From positions 1-30,985 of the forward strand of contig CAZLGG010000043.1 of the NCBI GenBank assembly GCA_964559135.1: 30,985 nucleotides of DNA, read 5' to 3'. Positions 18,921-27,170 of the stretch are shown piece after piece. The translations under genes were made by a program, and so were the position numbers. This DNA comes from DRQF01 sp964559135 (GTDB taxonomy: Bacteria > Planctomycetota > GCA-002687715 > DRQF01). The notes under the pieces were generated by a model. The model was not told the DNA's origin and ran no database searches. It was given only the letters and a program-made list of their open reading frames with translations. Each line of letters begins with the position of its first letter. The first letter of the stretch is position 1.

Positions 18921-19646
18921 GTGCGCAATGTGAGACTGCGATCCGCGCGATGGGATGCCGAGGAAATGATGGATTCCTTGGGCCGCGAGGACCTCGATGT
19001 CGATCCCATGCGGCTGTCGGACCTCGAATCGTTCTTTTGGTTCGACCTGTGTGCCGAATACGACTCCCAGGTCCTCCACGCCAAACTCGTCGAAATCGGC
19101 GCCGGTTGGTCCACCGAATTCCACGACTTCGAGCGTCTCTGGTACCGCGACGAGATGAATCATTATCGGGGTTTTCGCCAGGTCTACCGGGGTTTGTTCG
19201 GCGCTTCGGAGGAGCAAATCGACGATCGGTTGACTGAGCGGACCCAGTCGTTCCAGGGTCTCGAAGCATTCTTGGAGAGCGAACTGAGGGCCTTGGTTCT
19301 TTTCTCCTACGACGAGCTGGCAACCACGCTCGCGTACTCCAGGGATCGAGCCCTGTACCGGGAGCTGGGCAGCCCGAGGCTCCTTTCCTTCCTGCGCCGG
19401 CTGATTCGTGACGAAAGCTACCATTTCCAGAATGCCGCCGATCTCGTGAGACTCCGCTACCTCGATCATCAGCCGGGCGAGGTCTTGGGCGCCGTCGCCG
19501 AGTGTGTCCGCCACGATATGGAGGGGCATCCTTACCAGGGCGTCTTCCTGTTCGATCACGATTGGGAAGGGGTTCCGTCCGAGTTCTTCAAGGACGTCGG
19601 CCGGCGATTGGTGCGCCATTGGGGCCTCGAAGGCCGCGTGGCCTGA
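18921..19646 (+). CDS. Acyl-ACP-desaturase-like di-iron protein
   Basis: This is a 241-residue, mostly helical protein without signal peptide. Two E-x-x-H motifs are present: E78-M-N-H81 and E165-S-Y-H168. Glu132 and Glu46 (or Glu36) supply further candidate ligands. The Glu78-Glu165 distance (87) and Glu132-Glu165 distance (33) nearly equal those of plant stearoyl-ACP desaturase (86 and 33), so I place it near the soluble acyl-ACP desaturase/ferritin-like superfamily. The start is GTG at 18921 with GGAG 8 bases upstream. It lies only 23 bases after the tRNA terminator. Substrate is unknown; oxygen-dependent oxidation of a fatty acyl group is inference. It could also be another ferritin-like oxygenase. 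Confidence 0.72.
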   Translation: MRNVRLRSARWDAEEMMDSLGREDLDVDPMRLSDLESFFWFDLCAEYDSQVLHAKLVEIGAGWSTEFHDFERLWYRDEMNHYRGFRQVYRGLFGASEEQIDDRLTERTQSFQGLEAFLESELRALVLFSYDELATTLAYSRDRALYRELGSPRLLSFLRRLIRDESYHFQNAADLVRLRYLDHQPGEVLGAVAECVRHDMEGHPYQGVFLFDHDWEGVPSEFFKDVGRRLVRHWGLEGRVA

Positions 19647-20007
19647 GTCCCCTCTCCCGTCCGGAGGCGCCTCCCTGCGTCCCCGATTCTTGGGGAATTC
19701 CAAGTTTCTCTCGGAAAAACGTCCCTCTCTTTGCATAAAGTCTCAAGAAGTGTCGGCGGTCCGCGCGCGCGGCGGGCCTCCGACGGTGATGGACCGTTTC
19801 GCCTGTCGGAGCTCCCCCGACTCAAGTTCGGCTTGGAACCTGCCGATGGTAGGACCAGTGCCAAAAGGGTGCGCCGCACGTCATGAGCCCGGGGGGCTTC
19901 CGCGAGGAAGAGGGCCGAGACGACAGATTTTCGAGTTCCAGTTGTGCCGGCTGGAGATCCCGGTTCGTGGACCGGTGTCCGGGAACCACTCACGCTGGAG
20001 ACATGGC
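19647..20007 (+). other. Long structured leader region before the metallo-hydrolase gene
   Basis: These 361 bases hold no convincing gene, although one frame stays open by chance. Signals seen, in order: a weak terminator (19689-19712); a weak -10-like CATAAA at 19734-19739; a 7-base-pair stem CTCCGAC/GTCGGAG (19778-19811); CCTGCC/GGTAGG (19839-19853); CTTCC-GCGA-GGAAG with a GNRA-type loop (19897-19910), which may sit in an outer GCCC/GGGC pair; and TCCCGG/CCGGGA (19958-19984) just before the ribosome site. The series suggests a structured 5' leader. It matches no riboswitch consensus that I recognise. Confidence 0.4.
19689..19712 (+). terminator. Weak terminator after the di-iron gene
   Basis: A stem CTTGG/CCAAG with loop GGAATT is followed by TTTCTCTC. 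The stem has only 5 base pairs. A nearby palindrome, GGAGGCGCCTCC (19663-19674), could add to termination. Confidence 0.4.
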
Positions 20008-21105
20008 ATGAGAGCATCGATCGTTGCGACACTTGTGGCGCTGATGTTGGCGGGGGCGCCCGCCGCACCTGCTCAGACCGGCGGGACCGCGACCCCGCCC
20101 CTCAGCGTCTTTTCGTATCCCATGAGCGGGTGGATGGACACCTGGGGCCCCGCATCCCAGGGCTATGACTGGACCGTTCGCAAGGCCTTGGGCGATCTCG
20201 TGGATTTGGCCACGTGGACCCCCAATGTCGCGAACCACCCCCTGCTCGATCCGGAACTGGGACCGTTCATCACGTTGCTGCATGAGGCACGCGTGTGGAG
20301 GGGGATCACGCGGCTGGCTTCCAATACGGTCCCCGCGAACGCCGTGAGACTCGTGAAGTTCTACTCCTCGGGCTGGGCCATCCAGGTCAAGGACGCCAAT
20401 GGCGACCCTTTTGCGATCATGGTGGATTTCAGCGACGGTCCCTTCGCCCCGGGCCCCGGCGCGCCCGGATTGGTTCCTCTGACGCCTCCGCAACTGGACG
20501 CTTTGGCCAATCAGCTCGATGCCTATTTCATCTCGCACAGTCATATCGATCATATTTCGCCCTACCTGATGTACAGGATGCTCCTGGACGGCAAACTGGT
20601 GGTGGCGCCTCTCGAGGTCAAGATTCAAGCTCTCCTGGGGGGCTACCCGAACGCTCAGAACATCGTTTCGCCGTCGACGTCGGCGCCCATTCAGTTCGGC
20701 CCCCTGAGCTTCCGGGTGTTCTCGGGCTGGCAATACGGCAGTTTTCTCGATCCGGCTCAGACGATTCCCGATCCGAACGATCCGTTCAACGTTCAGAACA
20801 ACGCCTATGTCTTCCAGATGAACGGCGCCACGATCGCTCACTTCGGCGACAACAACGATCCCGGCATCCTGACCTTTTCCGACGATCTCATGCAGACGGG
20901 GTGGACCCCTGATATCTGCTTGAATCTCGGTTCGTATTACACGGCGCTGGGGAATCTCTTCCAGCCTCAGTTGCGATTCCATTCCCACGATTTGGAATTC
21001 CACCATTTCGGGAACGCTTTCCTCCTCGAGCAGATCTCGCAGGCAGGTCCCGTCAACCTGAGACGCGTGTTGTTCTGGGGCGAATACATGGACGTGGTTC
21101 CCTGA
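20008..21105 (+). CDS. Secreted metallo-beta-lactamase-fold hydrolase
   Basis: This is a 365-residue protein with a signal peptide (MRASIVATLVALMLAGAP, cleaved near APAQ). The metal motif H-x-H-x-D-H is HSHIDH at 177-182, within YFISHSHIDHISPY. Later candidate ligands are Asp in HFGDNNDPG and His in FHSHDLEFHHFGN near the C-terminus. These fit the metallo-beta-lactamase fold. The ATG at 20008 is chosen for the signal peptide and GGAG 7 bases upstream; the open frame before it is not protein-like. It stands alone, between a long structured leader and a strong terminator. The substrate cannot be predicted: this superfamily includes lactonases, esterases, nucleases and others. There is no reason to call it an antibiotic-resistance enzyme. 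Confidence 0.82.
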   Translation: MRASIVATLVALMLAGAPAAPAQTGGTATPPLSVFSYPMSGWMDTWGPASQGYDWTVRKALGDLVDLATWTPNVANHPLLDPELGPFITLLHEARVWRGITRLASNTVPANAVRLVKFYSSGWAIQVKDANGDPFAIMVDFSDGPFAPGPGAPGLVPLTPPQLDALANQLDAYFISHSHIDHISPYLMYRMLLDGKLVVAPLEVKIQALLGGYPNAQNIVSPSTSAPIQFGPLSFRVFSGWQYGSFLDPAQTIPDPNDPFNVQNNAYVFQMNGATIAHFGDNNDPGILTFSDDLMQTGWTPDICLNLGSYYTALGNLFQPQLRFHSHDLEFHHFGNAFLLEQISQAGPVNLRRVLFWGEYMDVVP

Positions 21106-21178
21106 GCACCGGCCAGGAGCCGTCACGGGAGACGAGCTCGGTCAGGTGCGACACCCGTCACTCATTGGCCAACACGGA

Positions 21179-21214
21179 CGGCCGGAGAAGCAGACTCTTC
21201 TCCGGCCGTTCTCT
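21179..21214 (+). terminator. Rho-independent terminator after the metallo-hydrolase gene
   Basis: A perfect 12-base-pair stem, CGGCCGGAGAAG paired with CTTCTCCGGCCG, has loop CAGACT and is followed by TTCTCT. It isolates the metallo-hydrolase transcript from the DUF1800 gene. Confidence 0.88.
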
Positions 21215-21299
21215 GTGATTCTTGGACTTATCGAAGAGATTATGCGATGGTGTTCCTGGCGGGTTCGCCTCGGTGCGGGCAGTCCATGGAGGATGCGCA

Positions 21300-22880
21300 A
21301 TGCTCCGTTTCCTGACTTTCCTTGTCCTCTCGGTTCAGTTCGCCGCGTCGGCGGTCGGTCAGGCGACGTCGACGTTGGAAGGCAGGGACCTCGTTGTTCA
21401 CACGCTCTCACGTCTGACGTTCGGTGCCGATGCCGCTTTGGTGGAACAGGTGCAGAAGCAGGGCCTGGACCGTTGGTTGAAGGAGCAGCTTCAGCACACG
21501 GAAGCCGACCCCAAGTTGGCACAACAGCTCGAGGTCTGGCCGTTTCTCGGGATGACCAGCCAGGAGATCTACGCCTGGGTGGGAAAGGACCGCAACCGTC
21601 GTCGATGGGTGGAGAGAGGATTCCCCGGGAGCATCGTTCTGCGCGGTGCACGGAACCGTTGGCAGGTCTCCGAGGTGATGGCGGATTTCTGGAGGAATCA
21701 CTTCAACGTGGACCGCGCCAAGGGTTCGGTGATGTACACGGCCGTGGAATACGATCGTGAGGTCATCCGGAAGAACGTTTTCGGCAAATTCGAGGACATG
21801 CTGAGGGCCTCGGCTCGACATCCGGCCATGCTCGTCTACCTCGACAACTACATCTCCCGCCGTCCGCCCACGAAAACGGAGCTGAAGACGGTGGCTCGCC
21901 GTGTGAGGAGGAAAACCGGTTCCAAGGAGCGAGGCGCGGAAGCCGCCGGCATTGCCGCCCAGCGCGGCCTCAACGAGAACTACGCCCGCGAGTTGATGGA
22001 GCTCCACACCCTCGGCGTCGACAACGGTTACTCGCAGAAGGACGTGATCGAAGTCGCTCGCGCTCTCACGGGGTGGACGGTCGACACGAAGGACAACAAG
22101 TACGCCTTTCTCTATCGCGACGATATGCACGATCGAGGCGACAAGTTCGTGCTCGGCAAGACCATTCGCCGGGAGAAGCGTCGCAACGGCATGGTCGAGG
22201 GAGACAAGATCCTTCACGTTCTCGCTCAGCACCGAAACACCTCCGTGTTTCTCGCCCGGAAACTCTGCACCTATCTTGTCGCCGACGATCCGCCGGCGCG
22301 TCTCGTGGGGACGACGGCACGGGTCCTGAGAGAACGAAAGTTCGATTTGGGTGCGGCACTTCTCCACATCGTGAAATCAAAGGAGTTTCGAGATCGGCGG
22401 TATTACCGGGCCAAGTTCAAGACGCCATTCGAATTCGTCCTGAGCGCTCTACGGGTTTCCGGCGCCGTCATCGATGACCCGAGGGAGTTGGTTCGCCGCA
22501 TCGCCGACATGGGGCAGCCGATCTACCGCTGCGAGGACCCCACGGGCTATCGTGACACCGCCGAGTCGTGGCGGGACCCCGGCGTCATGGCGGCGCGTTG
22601 GAAATTTGCCCTCGACTTGGCGCTGGGCCGCATCCAGGGCGTGCGGGTTCCCGAGACGTTCTTCGCGGAATTGGATCATCGAAGTGTCCCCTCGCTCGTC
22701 GCCTCGATGGGAGCCCGCCTCCTTCCCGGCGGCATGAGGGGTGAGACGATCCGGGTGCTCATCAAGGTGGCGCGGCGTCATCGATTGGCCGAAAAGGAGG
22801 GAGAGGAGGAAGATCTCCCTCCGCTCGAGCGACATCTCCTCGGCGTCATCCTCGGTTCCCCCGAATTCCAGGAGCAGTAG
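21300..22880 (+). CDS. Secreted DUF1800 family protein
   Basis: This is a 526-residue protein with a signal peptide (MLRFLTFLVLSVQFAASAVG). DUF1800 landmarks are HTLSRLTFGADAALVEQV near the mature N-terminus, VMADFWRNHFNVD, LNENYARELMELHTLGVDNG and VIEVARALTGWTVD. An Arg/Lys-rich loop (RRVRRKTGSKERG) precedes the ENYARELMELHTLG motif. The ATG at 21300 has GGAGGA 6 bases upstream and gives a clean signal peptide. The DUF1501 gene follows after one base, so they form a unit. Family knowledge: DUF1800 and DUF1501 proteins are paired in many bacteria. The pair is exported, and its function is not established. Confidence 0.92.
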   Translation: MLRFLTFLVLSVQFAASAVGQATSTLEGRDLVVHTLSRLTFGADAALVEQVQKQGLDRWLKEQLQHTEADPKLAQQLEVWPFLGMTSQEIYAWVGKDRNRRRWVERGFPGSIVLRGARNRWQVSEVMADFWRNHFNVDRAKGSVMYTAVEYDREVIRKNVFGKFEDMLRASARHPAMLVYLDNYISRRPPTKTELKTVARRVRRKTGSKERGAEAAGIAAQRGLNENYARELMELHTLGVDNGYSQKDVIEVARALTGWTVDTKDNKYAFLYRDDMHDRGDKFVLGKTIRREKRRNGMVEGDKILHVLAQHRNTSVFLARKLCTYLVADDPPARLVGTTARVLRERKFDLGAALLHIVKSKEFRDRRYYRAKFKTPFEFVLSALRVSGAVIDDPRELVRRIADMGQPIYRCEDPTGYRDTAESWRDPGVMAARWKFALDLALGRIQGVRVPETFFAELDHRSVPSLVASMGARLLPGGMRGETIRVLIKVARRHRLAEKEGEEEDLPPLERHLLGVILGSPEFQEQ

Positions 22881-22881
22881 C

Positions 22882-24168
22882 ATGAAGACTCGAGACCCCA
22901 ATCGCCGGCAGTTCATGGGTCGCGGCTTGGCCGGTCTGACAGCGGGGCTCATTGCCGGCCCCCATCGGCATCTCCTCCCGAGGCTCTTCGCCGCGCCTCC
23001 TCGTGCGGGTCGTCGTCGCAAGTGCTTGGTCGTCGTCTATCTGCGCGGAGGAGCTGACACTCTCAATGTCATCGTTCCCTGGGGAGAACCCGAGTATCGG
23101 GCTTTCCGGCCGACGATCGGGATTCCGGCAACGGACGAGGGCGATGCGGAAGGGGTCCTGAAGGTCAATGAACTCCTGGGGCTCAGCCCGGCGTTGAAGC
23201 CGCTTTGGAAACACTTCACGACGGGGACATTCGCGCCCATCGTGTGTACCGGTTCTCCGCATCCGACTCGGAGTCACTTCGATGCGCAGGACTTCATGGA
23301 GTACGCGGCCCCCGGATTGCGGACGGTCAAGACAGGCTGGCTCAATCGCTATCTTCAGGCAAGCAGGACACAGGAGGACGCTCCGCTTCGTTCCATCGCT
23401 TTCCAGCGCCTCCTGCCGCGTTCCCTACGGGGGGCGTATCCGGCTCTCGCGGCGCCTCCAGGCAGTTGGGAGGACTCGAAAGACGTCACGGATGAGTTCT
23501 CGGAACTCTACGGGGCGGGCAGCCATTCGGGATCGGAGGGAATGATGGGCGGCCGTGCCGAGGACATCATCGCCGTGGGCCGCGAGACGATCGAGACACT
23601 GGAGAAACTTCGAGGTGTTCTCGAGGATGGCGCCCCACGCGAAGGAGTCGTCTATCCCAAGTCTTCGCTGGCGAGATCCCTGAAGTCTGTGGCGCAGGTG
23701 ATTCGCGCCGATGCCGGCATGGAAGTGACGGCCCTTGATCTCGGTGGGTGGGATACCCACACGAACGAAGGGTCGTCCGACGGAAGCATGGCTCGGCGCC
23801 TCGAGGGGGTGGCCGCGGCCTTGGCGGCCTTTGCCGATGACCTCGGGAAGGACGCAATGAAGGACACGCTCGTGATGGTCATGAGCGAGTTCGGTCGGAC
23901 CTGTCGCGAGAACGGGAATCGGGGGACGGACCATGGCCACGGGAGCTTCATGTTCCTGCTGGGCGGCGGGGTCCGCGGTGGACAGATTCACGGCACATGG
24001 AAGGGCCTGAGTGAGAAACATCTCTATCAGGGACGTGACCTTCCGGCGACGACGGATTTCCGCGACGTTTTCGGGCAAGTGCTGACTCATCACATGGGTT
24101 TCGAACTCCCCAAGGGATTTTTCCCCGAGTGGAAGCCCGCGAAACGACAACTGCAACTCTTCCGCTGA
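22882..24168 (+). CDS. DUF1501 family protein with Tat-type signal
   Basis: This is a 428-residue protein. It begins with a twin-arginine leader (NRRQFMGRG, then a moderately hydrophobic stretch), so it is likely exported folded. DUF1501 features are CLVVVYLRGGADTLNVIVPW, CTGSPHPTRSHFDAQDFME, DLGGWDTHTNEG, VMSEFGRTCRENGNRGTDHG and the C-terminal GLSEKHLYQGRDLPATTDFR. The fold is related to alkaline-phosphatase/sulfatase-like proteins, and its His/Asp motifs suggest a metal site. The start at 22882 lies one base after the DUF1800 stop with GGAG about 7 bases upstream. The stop is 5 bases from the stop of the convergent SNF2 gene, without a terminator between them. Its substrate is unknown. Confidence 0.93.
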   Translation: MKTRDPNRRQFMGRGLAGLTAGLIAGPHRHLLPRLFAAPPRAGRRRKCLVVVYLRGGADTLNVIVPWGEPEYRAFRPTIGIPATDEGDAEGVLKVNELLGLSPALKPLWKHFTTGTFAPIVCTGSPHPTRSHFDAQDFMEYAAPGLRTVKTGWLNRYLQASRTQEDAPLRSIAFQRLLPRSLRGAYPALAAPPGSWEDSKDVTDEFSELYGAGSHSGSEGMMGGRAEDIIAVGRETIETLEKLRGVLEDGAPREGVVYPKSSLARSLKSVAQVIRADAGMEVTALDLGGWDTHTNEGSSDGSMARRLEGVAAALAAFADDLGKDAMKDTLVMVMSEFGRTCRENGNRGTDHGHGSFMFLLGGGVRGGQIHGTWKGLSEKHLYQGRDLPATTDFRDVFGQVLTHHMGFELPKGFFPEWKPAKRQLQLFR

Positions 24169-24173
24169 TGGAG

Positions 24174-27170
24174 TCAGCCCAGCAACTTTCGGAGAGCCGA
24201 TAGGTCCATGTGCTTGGGCGTGGGCTCGTTCTCGGCATCCAGGACGTCTCGAGCCAATGTCCTCTTGTCGGCCTGAAGAGCGAGCATGCGCTCTTCCACC
24301 GTGCCCCGACTGACCAGTCGATAGGCAAAGACCGTGTCCTTGCGCCCCATCCGGTGCGCGCGGGAGATGGCCTGATCTTCGACGGCCGGATTCCACCATG
24401 GATCGAGAAGGAACACGACGTCCGCGGCCGTGAGGTTGAGCCCGGTTCCACCGGCCCTGAGGGAGATCAGGAAGACTCCGACGTCCTCATCCTCCTGGAA
24501 GCGTCGGACGGGCCGGGCTCGATCGCGCGTCCGCCCGTCCAGCCGCACCCACGGGATGTCCAAGGCGTCGAGTGAGTCCGCCACCAGGTCGAGGTGACGC
24601 GTGAACTGACTGAAGACGAGAGCCTTGCGGCCCTCGGAGCGGGATTCCTCGAGGCGTTCGAGGAGAACTTCGAGCTTTCCGGACGGCAAGTCGTCCTTGC
24701 CGACGAGTGCGGGATGACAGGCGACCTGGCGGAGGCGGAGCAGGGCTTCGAGGATTCGGGCCGCTTGACCTTCGCGGCCGAGACTCTCGCGAAGACTCCT
24801 CTCGAGATCCCGATAGAGGGCCTCCTGCTCGGGACGCATGTCGCAGAACAGGGTGCTCTCGACCCGATCGGGGAGTTCCTCGAGAACCTCCGTTTTGCGC
24901 CTGCGCAACAGAAGGGGACGAATCGCCTCTCCGAGGAGTCGACGTGCTCCGGGCGCACGGTCGGCGAGAAGGCGCCGGAATTCCCGGCTTCCCTCGACGA
25001 GACCCGGAGCGAAGAAGGAGATGAGCGAGAGAAGCTCGCCAAGGTCGTTCTCGACGGGCGTGCCGGTCACCGCCAAGCGTGTTCGTGCACTGAGTCGTCG
25101 CGCGGCTCGAGCGGTTTCCGACTGTGCGTTCTTGATCGCCTGCGCTTCGTCCAGAGCGAGGAGGTCGAAGGGGGTCTTTTCCAAATCCTCGGCGTCGCGT
25201 CTGAGGACGCCGAAGGTCGTGAGCACCAATGTGCCGGCAGGCCAATCGCGGATCGCCCTCTTCGGGCCGGCATGGCGGACGATCTCGAGAGTCGGCGCGA
25301 ATCGGTGAGCTTCCGCTTCCCAGTTGGAGAGCAAAGAGCGAGGCACGACGATCAGGTGCGGCCCGTCCGCTCCGCGTGCGTTGCGACGGAGGCATTCGGC
25401 GAGGAGTTGGGGGGTCTTCCCGAGCCCCATCTCGTCTGCAAGGCAACCCCCGAGCCCGCGCTCGTCCAAGGCGGACATCCATGCCAACCCGATCCTCTGA
25501 TAGGGTCGAAGCTGGCCTGCGAATCCCCGCGGTTCGTCGAGGGCCTCCAGGCGATCCGCCGCGTTCAAAAGGGCTGTGAGTTCGGGGTTCGTCGCCATCT
25601 CCGGGGCGTCGTTGCCGCGAAGGATGGCGGCCGCGAGAAGAGTTCTCGAGCCCTCGACGACCACCGAACCCGTCTCTTCCGTCTGGCCGAGGAGAGGGAG
25701 GAGGGGAGTCAGGGCTTTCCTGTCTTCCGGTCCGAGCCAAAGGGCTTCATCCGTTCCCGGAAGGGAGATGGACTCCTCGCCGCGCGCCATCTGCTGAAGG
25801 AGGTCCGCGAGAGGGACCACCCGACCTCGGGAATCGCTCAATCCACCGGAGAGGAGGTATCGGCGGCCCTGTCGCTGCAGAACGAGAGGCGCCCGGCGGC
25901 CCCGGTGGACACGGCGCCGATCGTGAAGAACGATGCCTCCGATTTCGAGAACCGCTTCGACGAGGTCGTCCAACCGGACTTCTTCCACTTCGAACTCGCC
26001 CCTCCCCTCGGGCCCCGGGGCGGCGCCGTGTTGCAGCAGCGTTTCGCACGCTTTAGACTCCGCGTTCTTGTCCCGGAGCCATTGCACCTTCGCTTTCGCA
26101 TCAAGAACGAGTTCACCTGGAGAGCCCGGGGTTACGGGCGGAGCGTTCCCATAGACGAAACCGACACGCATTCCCCGCGAGTCGATGTCCACTTGGAGCC
26201 GAGGGGAGCCGTTTCTCAGCGGAAGCGGAGGGCCGCCCGGTTCGAGAGCCAGACGGGGGAGAGGCATGGTGGATGCCAGGTTCTCGATGAAGGGGAGTAG
26301 GTCGCGGGGGGGCGCATCCAGGGAGCTTGTACGGGCCAAGGTCTTGACCCACGCATTGGCTCCATAGGTGTCGAGGCGGAAGAGGTGCCCCTTTTGGAGC
26401 ACCAGGACGGGTTCGAGCGGGAGAATGGCTTCGGCGTCTGCCAGGGGCAGCGTGCCGTCGCGGTCCATCGCCGCTCCGAACCACCCCCGGCGTTCCTGCT
26501 CCTCGGTGACCCCGAGTACGAGTTCCTTGCGCGCTTCAGCGCCCTTTACGGGAATGATTGTTTCCCCCTGGACGATGGAGAGGCGGCCTGTCGTCGCGGC
26601 GGCGAGGAGGACCTCCGAGGCGTCCGCCGGCGCGAGCCTCCAGGGACCTCGGGGCGCGATGAGTCCGCCGCCGCGACGACCCGCCTCGAAGCCGCCCGTG
26701 GCCGCGGCGAGCCGGCGGATGAGTGCGAGATCGCGTGCATCTTCGATCTCGGTCCACGCGGCGAGATCGAGGACCAAAGGCCTGCCGTCGTCCGTCAGGG
26801 CCTGGAATACCGCACCGCCTCCACGGATTCCCTCCGCCCTCGCGGCGTATCGGGGACGCAGGTTCGGAGTCTCGATTTCGACCTGGTCCTCGGGATCGAG
26901 AAGGAGCATCAAGGCGAAGATGTGTTCGCAGCCCAATCCGGTGTTCTCGAAATGAGCGCAATCGCAATCATGGCGGGACGCAACGCCGTCCTCGAACTCC
27001 ACCCAGGGAAAGTAACGGCGGGAAAAGTGACGGACCTCGGCCTCCGTGCGGCCCTCGAGGGCGTCGTCGAGGAGAAACGCATCCGCGCGTTCGACGATCT
27101 CACGCCCGAGGTCGCGTTCCTGTCTCGCAAACGGAATGCCTCGGATGAGCGATGGGTCGTCTTCACTCAT
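24174..27170 (-). CDS. SWIM zinc-finger SNF2-family helicase
   Basis: This is a 998-residue, cytoplasmic, DNA-acting ATPase. A SWIM-type finger C69-x-C71...C81-x-H83 is at the N-terminus. A long middle region of about 100-550 follows. The SNF2 core begins at YQRIGLAWMS. Motif I is DEMGLGKT (579-586), motif II is DEAQ (674-677), motif III region is TGTPVEN (702-708), and a RLRQVACHP segment is at 812-820. The helicase C-terminal half has LVFSQFTRHLDLV, GGTGLNLTAADVVFLLDPWW and QAISRAHRMGR. DEAQ replaces the more common DEAH. The ATG at 27170 overlaps the end of yceH by 8 bases. Bacterial homologues (RapA-related/HepA type) remodel transcription or repair complexes. No restriction-modification or toxin gene is nearby, so a defence role is unsupported. 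Confidence 0.93.
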   Translation of the reverse strand: MSEDDPSLIRGIPFARQERDLGREIVERADAFLLDDALEGRTEAEVRHFSRRYFPWVEFEDGVASRHDCDCAHFENTGLGCEHIFALMLLLDPEDQVEIETPNLRPRYAARAEGIRGGGAVFQALTDDGRPLVLDLAAWTEIEDARDLALIRRLAAATGGFEAGRRGGGLIAPRGPWRLAPADASEVLLAAATTGRLSIVQGETIIPVKGAEARKELVLGVTEEQERRGWFGAAMDRDGTLPLADAEAILPLEPVLVLQKGHLFRLDTYGANAWVKTLARTSSLDAPPRDLLPFIENLASTMPLPRLALEPGGPPLPLRNGSPRLQVDIDSRGMRVGFVYGNAPPVTPGSPGELVLDAKAKVQWLRDKNAESKACETLLQHGAAPGPEGRGEFEVEEVRLDDLVEAVLEIGGIVLHDRRRVHRGRRAPLVLQRQGRRYLLSGGLSDSRGRVVPLADLLQQMARGEESISLPGTDEALWLGPEDRKALTPLLPLLGQTEETGSVVVEGSRTLLAAAILRGNDAPEMATNPELTALLNAADRLEALDEPRGFAGQLRPYQRIGLAWMSALDERGLGGCLADEMGLGKTPQLLAECLRRNARGADGPHLIVVPRSLLSNWEAEAHRFAPTLEIVRHAGPKRAIRDWPAGTLVLTTFGVLRRDAEDLEKTPFDLLALDEAQAIKNAQSETARAARRLSARTRLAVTGTPVENDLGELLSLISFFAPGLVEGSREFRRLLADRAPGARRLLGEAIRPLLLRRRKTEVLEELPDRVESTLFCDMRPEQEALYRDLERSLRESLGREGQAARILEALLRLRQVACHPALVGKDDLPSGKLEVLLERLEESRSEGRKALVFSQFTRHLDLVADSLDALDIPWVRLDGRTRDRARPVRRFQEDEDVGVFLISLRAGGTGLNLTAADVVFLLDPWWNPAVEDQAISRAHRMGRKDTVFAYRLVSRGTVEERMLALQADKRTLARDVLDAENEPTPKHMDLSALRKLLG

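Noticed and set aside
19705..19745. Sigma-54 promoter suggested by TTGCA at 19731
   Set aside because: The required GG about 10 bases before the GC is absent.
19504..20007. In-frame upstream extension of the metallo-hydrolase protein
   Set aside because: The open frame starts inside the di-iron gene and reads Arg/Pro-rich nonsense-like sequence. The signal peptide and ribosome site at 20008 decide the start.
20008..21105. Beta-lactam resistance gene
   Set aside because: Only the general metallo-hydrolase motif is present. The superfamily is very diverse and the rest of the protein does not resemble known class B lactamases.
24594..26300. Open plus-strand frame of 568 codons
   Set aside because: It is antisense to the SNF2 helicase, which has all its motifs in order.
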